Assembly (NCBI GenBank): GCA_903888515.1
Contig: CAISTY010000248.1
Span: 1-33,442 of the forward strand
Source: Akkermansiaceae bacterium
Lineage (GTDB): Bacteria; Verrucomicrobiota; Verrucomicrobiia; Verrucomicrobiales; Akkermansiaceae
Reading direction: 5' to 3'
Length of the DNA stretch: 33,442 bases
How positions within the stretch are numbered: the stretch's first letter is position 1; each line of letters opens with the position of its first letter. Shown here one piece after another: positions 16,753 through 25,623 of the stretch. The position numbers and the translations under genes are program-made. Below the pieces are notes generated by a model that saw only the letters and a program-made list of their open reading frames with translations, searched no databases and was not told the origin of the DNA.

Positions 16753-19700
16753 AACAGGGCTTCCACCAGCTTGTCGCGATCCACCGTGACCACCCAGTTT
16801 TCGATGTTGGTGATCTGGCCGCTCTTTTCATCGTAGTCGCGTTCAACGCGGCACTGCACCACCGTTTCCGCATGCTGGATCATCGTAGGCAGGCGGTCTT
16901 CGGGAAAGGCCATGATGAGTTGCAGACCGAAATTTCTGGCAAGTTCGAGGCAGGAGTCGATGCGGTCACCGGAGAGTTTCGAGAACGCCTCGTCCATGAT
17001 GACGATGCCGAGATTTTTGCGGGATTCGCGCGGGCCGAGGTCATAGACGCGCTGGAAAGCCGCGAGCATGGCCACGAAAAACGGCGCCTGGTTTTCGCCG
17101 CCGCTTTGTTTTCTGGCGTTTCTATTGAGTGAAATCGCCGCACCCTCCCCCTTGCCGGTGGGCGTGGCCTGGATGTCCCAGTGATGATAGTAGCGGTAAT
17201 CCAGCGCCTGCTGCTGGCGAGGATCCTCGGCGTTTTCGATGGCGGTCATGAGCGCGGTCTTGGCCTTTTCTATTTCCTCCTTTGCGCCGGAAGCGAAGAG
17301 TGCCAGCCCTGGGTTGAGGCCTTTGTCCACCAGCGCCCAGATCGCGCTGTGACTGCGGTCCGCCTTCATGGAGAGCTGATAGCGCCAGCCGCCGATATCG
17401 TGGTCCATGGCGCGGTTGAGCTCACGTTTGGTGCGCTCCGCTTCGTCAAGTTTTTCCTTCAAAACATCAAGCACCTGATGTTGCAAACGATCTTCCCACT
17501 CCTTGCGGGCGTCTTCAGCAATGGCAGTGTATTTTTCGAGTTCATGCGTTTCGAGTTCGGCACGCCGCGCGTCATAGCGGGTGTTTTCATCGTCCGCGGG
17601 ATCGAATGCCTCGGCGGTCTCGGGATGGGTCTCGGCGAGTGCTCGGCGTTCGAGATTCCGGGATTCGCGGGCTTTGTCGGCTTCGTATTCGCGGATGCGC
17701 GCCGTCTCGGCGGCGGCTTCGAGACGTTGCTGCCATTTCGGAAACTGCTCCCGTGCGGCGGTAATGAGTTCCTCGATCTCCAAATCGCGAATGCCCTCTA
17801 ACGACTCGCGGCTGGAGTGTCGCTGAATGAGCGCGGTGCGTTCCTCTTCTTCCATCCCCGCGATGGCATCCAGATACTGACGCTCTTGTTGAGTGAATTT
17901 CGAAAGTGTTGCGTCGAGACGACCCATACGTTCGAAGACTCCGTGGAAGGTCTTTTCCTTCACTCTCAGTTCCTCAACCACTGCCTCGCGTTCGGGGGTG
18001 GCGAGCAAGCGGATGGTTTCATCGAGCTGAGCGAGTTCCTTGCGGAGCCGTGGCAGGTCGCGGAGTTTCGAACTGCCCGCAGGTGGTTCCGCCTTGTCGA
18101 GTGTCCATTGCTCGCCGCGATGGAGAAAGGTGCGCCAATCCTCGCGGGAACGATGCAGACGGGTGAGTTCCTCCTTCACTTCCTCGAGTTCATCCTGGCG
18201 CGCCGTGCGCAGGCGACGCAGGCCTTCCTCGCCGATGGTGAATTCCTTGGCGGCTTGGAAATGTTGCCGATGAGGCGGATCCTTCAGCCATCCATCCTTG
18301 GAAAAAGCGCGGGGGTGGGATTCCAGTTGGGCAAGTGTCTCAACTGCGATCACATCGCCGTAAAGATGATGGAGATAGGCTCTTGCGAGCTCATGTTTCG
18401 TATCGAAAAACGCGGCGACGGTTCCCGGCTTCGGGGTTTTCGGGGCGGTGCCGAGTTCATCGGGATGGACGAGCGCCTCATCGATGTGGCCGAGCCGACG
18501 GGCCTGGTCCCACGCCGCCTTGAAATCAGCGGCAAGCACGGAGCCGCGTTTGCCGCCTAACAGAGTTTCGAGCAGCGGCCACCACGGCTCCGCTTCCACC
18601 TTCACTTCGATCACGCGGCCGAGAGCGTCGGCTTTCTGGCCGCGGGATTTTAAGGCATCGAGCAGGGGCGTGGGTGCGGAACTGCCCTTGTGATCGAGGT
18701 CTTCGAGTTCGCGCCGGAGCCTTGCTTCGCGGCTTTCGTGATCCTTGATTTTGTCCTCGACCGGGCGGAGTTGGTCGCGGGCGTCGTTGATCATCGACTG
18801 ATAGATGCGCGGCATGCGGCCGGCGGCATCGAGCGCGGCGGTCTCGTCGGCGCCCTGCATCTGCCGGATCCAGTTGGCGGCGGGTTCGGGTTCCTCGAGA
18901 CCGGTCTCCTTGCCGAGACGCAGCCATTGTTTCCAATACTGGATGCGGTCGTGGAGAAACTGGCGCGCGGATTTTTCGATTTCCTTGAGGCCATCGAGTT
19001 CGTGTCCGACTTCATCGCGGCGCTTGCGGTTTTCAGCGAGGCGGGTGATTTGAAAGTCGTTGCCCGCGACAAGACGGATTGCTGCGAGTAGGGAGTCGAG
19101 TTCGTTCCGTTCGTTGATGGCAGCCTCGAAATCAGCGCGTTGCTCGGAGTTCTGAGCGCGGAGGACCTCGAGCTGGTTCCTGCGGTCAGTTAGGGATTCG
19201 AGTTTCTGCTCGTGGGCCAGCGCCTCATGAAGATGGGCATGCAAACGCGCATCGCGGCGTGCAGCGCGGTATTCCTGATGGCGCGCGCCGATGCGGTTGA
19301 GCCTGGCGTGCTGGTCATGCATCTTTTCCAACCGTTCCTGGGCGCGGCGGTGGGCATCGACGCTGGCGCGCACGGCCTTCACGTCCGGCAATCCGGGTTC
19401 TAGCAGATAATCGCGGATGAATTTCTCGAACGATTCAACCGGCTGGAAAGCCATCGAGTTCGGCAGGGTTTTATTCATCTGCGGGCGGTCAAACCAGAGG
19501 TGGCTGCGCGTGCCCATTTCATCGAGATAAGACGCCTGGCGATCAAAAACCTCGCCCCCCAGATCGCGTTTCACATGGACGCGGAACTCGTCTTCGGACA
19601 TGAAGGCGACGACCTCTGGATCGAGGTCACGGTTGAGAAAATCCTCACGTTCCAGGCGGCCGGGAACGGTGAACCAGAGGGTGCGGGCCTTGGCCGTGGG

Positions 19701-20078
19701 GCCTTCGAATTCGATGCGCGCGCCCCACGTTTCGCGGCGCCGGGTTTCCTGACCTTTCACGTGAGGCCAGACGAATTCGAGGCCAGCGAGGGTCACGCCC
19801 GATGGACGGAGATAGCGTTCCTGGCCGTCGTTGCCCTGGGTGTTGGTATCGCATAGGCAGTAACCGCGCAGCGAACGGCCGCTGCCGGTGCCGACGGCCG
19901 CTTTGTTGAAACGACTCAGCGCTTCGCCTAGCAGCACGAACTGGACCAGGTCTAGCAGAACGCTCTTGCCCGAGCCGTTGGCGCCGGTGATGAGCGTCAG
20001 CCCCGCGACATCAATGAAACGGCGGTATCCATACCAGTTGATGGCGATAATCCGGCTGAGGTGGACGCGTGCGGGCAT
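16749..20078 (-). CDS. jetC: Wadjet SMC-like motor ATPase JetC
   Basis: SMC/MukB-like ATPase, 1109 aa, the motor of the Wadjet loop-extruding complex. Walker A is GANGSGKS at residues 32-39. The ABC signature QSGGENQ lies near 991-997 and Walker B GIVIMDEAFSKL near 1022-1033. Between roughly 280 and 960 the sequence is rich in Glu, Arg, Leu and heptad-like runs (for example EELTRLHRSREDWR), consistent with two coiled-coil arms around a central hinge. The ATG at 20078 is one base after the jetB stop. The longer upstream frame only overlaps jetB. It would dimerise through the ATPase heads with JetA as kleisin and JetB as accessory subunit. Confidence 0.94.
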   Translation of the reverse strand: MPARVHLSRIIAINWYGYRRFIDVAGLTLITGANGSGKSVLLDLVQFVLLGEALSRFNKAAVGTGSGRSLRGYCLCDTNTQGNDGQERYLRPSGVTLAGLEFVWPHVKGQETRRRETWGARIEFEGPTAKARTLWFTVPGRLEREDFLNRDLDPEVVAFMSEDEFRVHVKRDLGGEVFDRQASYLDEMGTRSHLWFDRPQMNKTLPNSMAFQPVESFEKFIRDYLLEPGLPDVKAVRASVDAHRRAQERLEKMHDQHARLNRIGARHQEYRAARRDARLHAHLHEALAHEQKLESLTDRRNQLEVLRAQNSEQRADFEAAINERNELDSLLAAIRLVAGNDFQITRLAENRKRRDEVGHELDGLKEIEKSARQFLHDRIQYWKQWLRLGKETGLEEPEPAANWIRQMQGADETAALDAAGRMPRIYQSMINDARDQLRPVEDKIKDHESREARLRRELEDLDHKGSSAPTPLLDALKSRGQKADALGRVIEVKVEAEPWWPLLETLLGGKRGSVLAADFKAAWDQARRLGHIDEALVHPDELGTAPKTPKPGTVAAFFDTKHELARAYLHHLYGDVIAVETLAQLESHPRAFSKDGWLKDPPHRQHFQAAKEFTIGEEGLRRLRTARQDELEEVKEELTRLHRSREDWRTFLHRGEQWTLDKAEPPAGSSKLRDLPRLRKELAQLDETIRLLATPEREAVVEELRVKEKTFHGVFERMGRLDATLSKFTQQERQYLDAIAGMEEEERTALIQRHSSRESLEGIRDLEIEELITAAREQFPKWQQRLEAAAETARIREYEADKARESRNLERRALAETHPETAEAFDPADDENTRYDARRAELETHELEKYTAIAEDARKEWEDRLQHQVLDVLKEKLDEAERTKRELNRAMDHDIGGWRYQLSMKADRSHSAIWALVDKGLNPGLALFASGAKEEIEKAKTALMTAIENAEDPRQQQALDYRYYHHWDIQATPTGKGEGAAISLNRNARKQSGGENQAPFFVAMLAAFQRVYDLGPRESRKNLGIVIMDEAFSKLSGDRIDSCLELARNFGLQLIMAFPEDRLPTMIQHAETVVQCRVERDYDEKSGQITNIENWVVTVDRDKLVEALL

Positions 20079-20079
20079 G

Positions 20080-20718
20080 TCAGGCTTCCGGGTTCGGGTT
20101 TCCACCGGCAGCGGCGGGCTGATAGAGTGCGGCCCGGGCGAGGCAGGATTCAAGGCTGTCAAAGGGGATGACACGAGGCAGGCTGGGCAACACTTCAATG
20201 AGCGTTTCACCGAGTTGCAGCGCACCTTCCGGCTTGTGGGTGCGAATCAGGCGCAGCCGCCTGAGCCGTCCTAACAACGAGTCGAGATGGGTTTTCTCCG
20301 GTGGCTCGATCTTGTCAAAAGTGTTGCGGAAACGGGTCCACAACTCATCGACGGTGAGAATGACGGCACTGGCCGCCTCGTGGGTGCGGTGATCGTCCCA
20401 GACCCGCCACAGTACTAACAGAAAAAGCGTTTCGTCCTTGGTAAACTGGGACAGCAAGTGGCAGGCCTCCGGTCGCGGGCGTGCCTGGAGGAGCGAGAAG
20501 TCGTCATCAATGATGAGTTCGAGCCCGAGCGGGGCGAGATAGTCGGCCAGATGCTCGCGATAGTGATCCCGGGCGAGGAGGAAATACTCGCGTCCGGAGC
20601 CGGTGCCGCCTAGCAAAGTGCCGCGACCTAGCAGCTCGGCAAGGATCTCGCGCAGCGCCGACCGGTCCTCGTCAGGGACGTCGGGCCAGAACCGGGGCCA
20701 GTGGGGTGCGGATGACAT
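20080..20718 (-). CDS. jetB: Wadjet KITE-like subunit JetB (DUF4194-like)
   Basis: Accessory subunit, comparable to MukE, that binds the JetA kleisin. The 212-aa protein is helical, with winged-helix-like stretches (ILAELLGRGTLLGG, LLGRLRRLRLIRTH). A conserved-looking core around DETLFLLVLWRVWDDH also matches the JetB family. The start is the ATG at 20718, opening MSSAPHWPRFWPD; the longer frame above it reads through a heptamer repeat and the end of jetA. One base separates its stop from the jetC start. The call depends mostly on position between jetA and jetC. Confidence 0.85.
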   Translation of the reverse strand: MSSAPHWPRFWPDVPDEDRSALREILAELLGRGTLLGGTGSGREYFLLARDHYREHLADYLAPLGLELIIDDDFSLLQARPRPEACHLLSQFTKDETLFLLVLWRVWDDHRTHEAASAVILTVDELWTRFRNTFDKIEPPEKTHLDSLLGRLRRLRLIRTHKPEGALQLGETLIEVLPSLPRVIPFDSLESCLARAALYQPAAAGGNPNPEA

Positions 20719-20727
20719 CGGTTGGAG

Positions 20728-20783
20728 ATTTGAAATTTGAAATTTGAAATTTGAGATTTGAGATTTGGAATTTGAGATTTCAG
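20728..20783. repeat. Heptamer array ATTTGAA between jetA and jetB
   Basis: Eight units in a strict 7-bp period: ATTTGAA three times, ATTTGAG twice, ATTTGGA, ATTTGAG, ATTTCAG. The last unit holds the TGA stop of jetA (minus strand, 20780-20782). It fills almost the entire gap inside the Wadjet operon and would lie in its mRNA. It is the same family, inverted, as the ftsA-ftsZ array. Confidence 0.9.
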
Positions 20784-22258
20784 ATACGCTGGATGATGAA
20801 ACGCTCGACGTTCCAGCCCGCATGCGGATCAGCTGGGATATTCTCGGGAGTGAGGCCGGCGTGTTTGCCGGGGCCATCGATGCTCCATTTCACATGCTTG
20901 CCATTGGCGGTGAAGGCCTGCTCGTAGGCGGCGATGGCTAACAGATCAAGCATTTCATCGAGATCCGCAGCGCTGAAGTCGGAGGAGGAAAGCTTATTGG
21001 CTTTGCCCGGCAGCAAGCGAGCGACGAGGCGTGCGGCGCGTTGCGGAGTGAGGGCGAGGCGTTGGCGTTCGCGCAGGGCGGCGAGCGTGTCTGCGGCGGA
21101 TTCATCGCGCCCGTCGGAATCGCCGCAGAATGTTAGATCGGCCGGTGTCTTGGCACGGCGGGAACGGGCGAGCGATTCGACTCCGAAGAAAAACCTGACC
21201 TCGGGGATCAGCGGCGTGAAATCTGGCTGAGTGTCGCGCATCGCCCCAAGACGGGTACCTTCATGAGCGGCGTTGACTGCATCGCAGTAAGCTTTGACGA
21301 TTTCCGGACGGCGGCCGCGGAGTTCGGTCTGGTAGCGGTAGCGCTGCTGGGAAAGCTGGTTGAACGAGGCCATGCGTGCGTCGATCGCATCGGCCACAAG
21401 GCGGATGGCAGCGAGCCTGTGTTCGAGATCGCGGAGTGCTTTTTCGGCGCGGTGGTATGCCTCGGTGACATCCCAGTGATAATGGGCGGCGAGGCCTGTG
21501 GCGAGGCGTTCCTTGACTAACGGATCGTCGCGGCGGTCGGCCACCAGCGAGCGCAACACCTGAAGCCGGGTCAGCAAGCCGTTTCTACGCAGGGCGTCGT
21601 AGCAGACCATGTGTTGGCCGGCACCAAACTCGGCGTAAAGCAGGCGCAATGTTTCAGCCGGGGAGTCACTGAGTCGCTGGCGGCGATCAAAAAGGGCGAT
21701 GAGTTTCTCGACGCCATGGAGCTGGATGATGGCGCTTTCGAGGCGGGCGTTGACGTCGGTGACGGTGGCGCGGAGCGCATCCGGTTCGTGCAGGCGGGGA
21801 TCGAGACTGCCGTGGCGTTCCAGAGTTTCGCAAACGCCACGCACGGTGTCGGCAAAGGTTTTGAGCTCGGCGATTTCATCCTCCGCCAGTTCGCGCAATA
21901 GTCGCAGCAGGGGTCGCAAGCCCGGAGCAACGAGCGCCCAGCGTTCGTGGAGTCCGAGCTGTTGGTCTTCCAACCAACGGGCGTCGCAGAGGCGGTTGAA
22001 GATCTGGCCGGCACGCTGGCGGGCATCGCGCAGGGAGGCCCCTTCGTCATCGTCGAGCACGATCTCCGGGTGTGTCATCAGGATTTCCCGGATCAGCGCG
22101 ATGGTCTCCGTGTGGCGCAGCCGGCCGGCCTCGCCCGCCACCTCGGAGAGTCGTTCGGCACAATCGACATAGATCGCCGCCGATGGACGGGTAAGCGGGC
22201 GGAAAAAATCCCGCGAGACAGAGGCGAGAAGTTTTTCACTGAGAATCGGTGTGGGCAT
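20780..22258 (-). CDS. jetA: Wadjet kleisin-like subunit JetA (type II-like)
   Basis: First gene of the Wadjet operon, 492 aa, the kleisin that bridges JetC heads and binds JetB. The N-terminal region (RDFFRPLTRPSAAIYVDCAERL, shown here only in part: FFRPLTRP and YVDCAERL) resembles the DUF5716 group of JetA rather than the DUF3375 group, which points to a type II system. The central part (residues about 130-330) is long and helical with many Arg/Glu/Leu, fitting a neck-binding and arm-contacting region. I start at the ATG at 22258; a TTG 36 bases upstream would add RSARR-rich codons. Subtype is my impression from memory of the families and could be wrong. Confidence 0.87.
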   Translation of the reverse strand: MPTPILSEKLLASVSRDFFRPLTRPSAAIYVDCAERLSEVAGEAGRLRHTETIALIREILMTHPEIVLDDDEGASLRDARQRAGQIFNRLCDARWLEDQQLGLHERWALVAPGLRPLLRLLRELAEDEIAELKTFADTVRGVCETLERHGSLDPRLHEPDALRATVTDVNARLESAIIQLHGVEKLIALFDRRQRLSDSPAETLRLLYAEFGAGQHMVCYDALRRNGLLTRLQVLRSLVADRRDDPLVKERLATGLAAHYHWDVTEAYHRAEKALRDLEHRLAAIRLVADAIDARMASFNQLSQQRYRYQTELRGRRPEIVKAYCDAVNAAHEGTRLGAMRDTQPDFTPLIPEVRFFFGVESLARSRRAKTPADLTFCGDSDGRDESAADTLAALRERQRLALTPQRAARLVARLLPGKANKLSSSDFSAADLDEMLDLLAIAAYEQAFTANGKHVKWSIDGPGKHAGLTPENIPADPHAGWNVERFIIQRI

Positions 22259-22365
22259 GCGACGGGCGGATCGTAGAGGCCGCTGGGTGGGCAACCCAAG
22301 CGCGAATTACGCATCCGGTCAGCTTGAAGAAAAATCCGCGGGATTTCGGCCGTATGAGGTGCAGC

Positions 22366-23745
22366 ATGCCAGTCACCATCGACCGCCGCCGCTTTCTCTG
22401 GACCACGGGTGTCGCCGGACTCGGACTGTCCGCTGCCGTGAGATCGCAGACGCGTGCGCCCGCCGTGGCGGCGAATTCCAAACTCCGGGTGCTTGTGATC
22501 GGGGTGGTCGGGACCATCGGCAAAATCGATCGTACCCAAGTGTCCCAACATCCGGCGGTGGAAATCGCCGGGCTTTGTGATGTGGACGCCAACGCGCTGG
22601 CGGAAGCTGCCGGAGACCACCCGAGGGCCTTCACCTGCCGCGACTACCGCGAGGCGTTTGCCCGACACGGTGCCGCGTTTGATGCCGTCATTGTTGCCAC
22701 GCCGGACCATAGCCACGCGCCTATCATGCTCACCGCGCTGGCCAATCACAAACACGTCTATGGCCAGAAACCCCTGGTCCATCAGTTAGAAGAGCTGGTG
22801 ATGATGGAGAAGGCCCTCGCCGCGCGACCGCAACTCGTCACCCAGGTCGGCAACCAGCGGATGGCCTCCAGCGGTCGCCGGGCGGCGGTGGAAATCCTCC
22901 GCAGCGGCGCTCTCGGCAAGGCCGTCGAAGCCCACGCCTGGATCCACTCACCTAACGAACGCGAGTATTTCAATATGGACCGCGTCATCGGCGAGCCGCT
23001 GCCACCGCCGCCCAGTCTGGATTGGAACCTGTGGCTGTGCGCGTGTGACGACACTCCCTATCGCAGTGGCATCGCACCGGTCGTCTGGCGCTCGTGGTGG
23101 AACTACGGCAGCAACGGCCTCGGCGACTGGGGATGCCATGTGTTAGACGTGGTCTTCTACGCCTATGATGAATTGCAGTCGCCCATCGCGGTGCAAACCC
23201 ATTGCGTCCAATCGCCCAATCCGCAGTTTCACAGCCACCCGTGCCACTCGACGATCACCTATGCCGTGGCGTCCGGGAAATTCGCCCGCAAGCAGTTCGC
23301 CATTTATTTCAGCGACTCTGGCCAAGCACCCTCGCGTGCCGCACTGGGATTGCCGCCGGGAAAATACCCCGACACCAACATGACGGTGGTGGTCTGCGAG
23401 GGCGGCGTGCTCTGCCTGACAGCCGAAGGGCGTCTTGAAATCTGGCGGGACGGCAAGATGACCTCAGGCCTCAAGATGCCCGGATTACCGGAGTTTCCGC
23501 GCCTCAACCATTGGCATGCGTGGGTGGACAATTGCCTGGGCAAGAAAACCGAGCTGCGCAGCCCCTTCAAGGATGCGATCCGGATGACCGAGGCCGCCCA
23601 ACTCGCAGTCAAGGCCACACGTTTTCCGCGCGAAGAACTGCGCTGGAACAAGGCCACGCTTTCCTTCACCAACCACGAGGAGGCGACCCGCACGATAGTC
23701 CGGCGCACGTACCGCGAGGGATTCGCTCCACCGCCCGTGATCTAA
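22366..23745 (+). CDS. Tat-exported Gfo/Idh/MocA-family oxidoreductase
   Basis: Predicted NAD(P)-dependent sugar or cyclitol oxidoreductase, 459 aa. The N-terminus is a twin-arginine signal (DRRRFLWTTGVAGLGLSAAV), so the folded enzyme should reach the periplasm. The Rossmann start reads VLVIGVVGTIGKID, an atypical spacing of glycines. The catalytic-lysine motif is KHVYGQKPL, where many relatives have EKP. The Trp-rich stretch VVWRSWWNYGSNGLGDWGCHVLD is typical of the exported Planctomycetes/Verrucomicrobia subgroup (partial: WWNYGSNGLGDWGCH). GAGGT lies five bases before the ATG at 22366, one of the few clear ribosome-binding sites here. It is divergent from jetA across about 107 bp. The substrate is unknown. 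Confidence 0.9.
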   Translation: MPVTIDRRRFLWTTGVAGLGLSAAVRSQTRAPAVAANSKLRVLVIGVVGTIGKIDRTQVSQHPAVEIAGLCDVDANALAEAAGDHPRAFTCRDYREAFARHGAAFDAVIVATPDHSHAPIMLTALANHKHVYGQKPLVHQLEELVMMEKALAARPQLVTQVGNQRMASSGRRAAVEILRSGALGKAVEAHAWIHSPNEREYFNMDRVIGEPLPPPPSLDWNLWLCACDDTPYRSGIAPVVWRSWWNYGSNGLGDWGCHVLDVVFYAYDELQSPIAVQTHCVQSPNPQFHSHPCHSTITYAVASGKFARKQFAIYFSDSGQAPSRAALGLPPGKYPDTNMTVVVCEGGVLCLTAEGRLEIWRDGKMTSGLKMPGLPEFPRLNHWHAWVDNCLGKKTELRSPFKDAIRMTEAAQLAVKATRFPREELRWNKATLSFTNHEEATRTIVRRTYREGFAPPPVI

Positions 23746-23816
23746 CTTGAATCAATCCGCAAGATTGCAGCGCTTGGGAACCGTATCCCCCATGTTCAAC
23801 CATCACACCTAGTCTC

Positions 23817-25073
23817 ATGAAACCGACATCACTCACCATCATCGCCGCGATTGTTCTCATCGGAGCAGGCGGATTCATGGCGGGCCGGATTTCCTCACCG
23901 CATGCGTCCGCCGCCACCCAGGAGGCTACGCCCGGCAGGAAATCATCCCGCGAGTCCTCCACATCCTCCAGGGATGCGGCCAGCGAATCCGCTAGGAAAT
24001 CCGCGCATCCCGACCGACCGACCCGCTCCTCTGTAGAGTCCTCCACCGACCGCCTGTCGCGTCTCGTCTCGATTGTGCGCGGTGAAAACCTGCTGGATCG
24101 CAATCGCGCCTTGCTCGCGTTCATCGATCAACTCGCACCCGGTGATTTCGAGGCGGCGGTCGCCCATTTCCGCAGTCTGGGAATCACCGAAAGCCGCTTC
24201 GGTGAATACGCGTTGCTGCTTTCCGCATGGACGAAGAACGATCCGCTCGCCGCTCTGGCCTACGCCAAAGCCAATACCAGTAGTCCCTTCGCCACCAACA
24301 CGATTCTCTCGTCATGGGCCTCCATCGATCCCGAGGCTGCCATCCGTTGGGCCGAAACCAATCATGTGGGGGACAGCGCAAATCCCTATCTCCCGGCGAT
24401 CATCCGCAGCCTCGCCGGGGCGGATCCAGCGCGTGCCACACAGCTTCTCACCGGCATGCCCCGCAGCGTTGAACGCGGCAGGGCGCTCGACGCCGTCATG
24501 CCACATGTTCTCGCACAGGGTGGCGATGCGGCCCGCGCCTGGATCATGGCCCTCACGGATGACTCGCTGCGCAACGGTGCCATGATGACGGCAGCCGAAT
24601 CACTCGCAGCCACCGACCCGGCTGGAACCGCGGCTTGGTTGATCGCCAATCCCAGCCAGGCCACCCAGCAACGCATGGACGATGTGTATAGCGTTTGGGC
24701 GGAAAAAGATGCACTGGCGGCGGTGAGTTCGCTCACCGCCATGCCCAGTGGTGAAAACCGCAGCAACGCCTTGAGAGGCGTGGTCGCCAGCATGTCCATT
24801 AAAGATCCGAATGCCGCACTTTCAATGATGAACCGTTTCCCCAACGACGTGAATGACCAGGTGGTGCAACAGTTCGTCTGGCACACGCTCGGCAGCGAAC
24901 CCGCCATGGCCGTCAATCAAATCGCCCGCATCGCCGACGAAGAACAGCGCAATACAGCCTATACCAAAACGATAGGCACATGGCTTCAGAAGGATGCCGC
25001 CGCGGCAACCGCGTGGTTGCAGGCCCATCCCTTGCCGCCTGCCGTCCAGGCACAACTCAACAAACCCCGCTGA
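23817..25073 (+). CDS. Membrane-anchored helical repeat protein of unknown function
   Basis: A 418-aa protein with no known activity. Residues 6-27 (SLTIIAAIVLIGAGGFMAG in part) form an N-terminal membrane anchor or signal. Residues about 30-80 are Ser/Arg-rich and low in complexity, probably a flexible linker. From about 90 to the end there are helical repeats of roughly 30-40 residues with a recurring W..DP.AA..W or A..DP.AA pattern (AWTKNDPLAALAYA, SWASIDPEAAIRWA, SLAATDPAGTAAWL, WLQKDAAAATAWL). This resembles TPR/HEAT-like scaffolds. Similar exported repeat proteins are frequent, I believe, in Verrucomicrobiae. It stands in the same direction as ndk, 21 bp upstream. Confidence 0.75.
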   Translation: MKPTSLTIIAAIVLIGAGGFMAGRISSPHASAATQEATPGRKSSRESSTSSRDAASESARKSAHPDRPTRSSVESSTDRLSRLVSIVRGENLLDRNRALLAFIDQLAPGDFEAAVAHFRSLGITESRFGEYALLLSAWTKNDPLAALAYAKANTSSPFATNTILSSWASIDPEAAIRWAETNHVGDSANPYLPAIIRSLAGADPARATQLLTGMPRSVERGRALDAVMPHVLAQGGDAARAWIMALTDDSLRNGAMMTAAESLAATDPAGTAAWLIANPSQATQQRMDDVYSVWAEKDALAAVSSLTAMPSGENRSNALRGVVASMSIKDPNAALSMMNRFPNDVNDQVVQQFVWHTLGSEPAMAVNQIARIADEEQRNTAYTKTIGTWLQKDAAAATAWLQAHPLPPAVQAQLNKPR

Positions 25074-25094
25074 CAACACCTGCTTCTTCCGATC

Positions 25095-25544
25095 ATGGCG
25101 CTTGAAACCTCCGTGATTCTGTTCAAACCCGACGCGATCGAGAAAAACCTGACCGGCAAGGTGCTGGCCCGCTTTCAAGACGCGGGTTTCGTGATCCGTG
25201 GCATCAAGATGATGCAACTCGATGAGACTGTCCTGCGCGAACACTACGCCCACATCGTCCACCTCCCGAATTTCCCGCAAATCCTCGCCTTCATGCGCCG
25301 CACCCCGGTGATCGTCCTCGCACTCGAAGGCCAAAACGCCATCGCCGGAATCCGCGAACTGTTAGGCCCGACCAATTCGCAGGCCGCCGTACCCGGGACG
25401 ATCCGCGGGGATTTCGGCGAGAACATGATGGCCAATATCTGCCACGCCTCCGATTCCACCGCCGCCGCCGCCGCCGAACTCCGGCGCTTCTTCAAGGACG
25501 GCGAGGTCTTCAGCTTCCACAACGAATCACCCGCCAAGCAGTGA
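25095..25544 (+). CDS. ndk: Nucleoside-diphosphate kinase
   Basis: Transfers the gamma phosphate between NTPs and NDPs through a phospho-histidine. The active site reads NICHASDS, with His117 as the phosphorylated residue; most relatives have NIVHGSDS. Lys11 (FKPDA), the Arg residues of FMRRTP and the Asn of ENMMANICH also fit. Length is 149 aa, normal. It follows the repeat protein by 21 bp and could share its transcript. The stop is followed almost at once by a GATCGGG heptamer array. Confidence 0.96.
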   Translation: MALETSVILFKPDAIEKNLTGKVLARFQDAGFVIRGIKMMQLDETVLREHYAHIVHLPNFPQILAFMRRTPVIVLALEGQNAIAGIRELLGPTNSQAAVPGTIRGDFGENMMANICHASDSTAAAAAELRRFFKDGEVFSFHNESPAKQ

Positions 25545-25549
25545 TCTCC

Positions 25550-25606
25550 GGTCGGGGATCGTGGATCGGGATCGCAGATCGGGGATCGGGGATCGGGGAT
25601 CGCAGG
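25550..25606. repeat. Heptamer array GATCGGG after ndk
   Basis: About eight units of GATCGGG, GATCGTG and GATCGCA in steps of seven, with one 6-mer slip. It lies between the convergent ends of ndk and the 3D-domain gene. It is GC-rich where its neighbour at 25624 is AT-rich, yet it has the same period. Confidence 0.85.
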
Positions 25607-25623
25607 TGAAGAATAGCACTCTT

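Noticed and set aside
20719..20877. Longer JetB start
   Set aside because: It would translate the heptamer array and the end of jetA. The ATG at 20718 starts right after the array.
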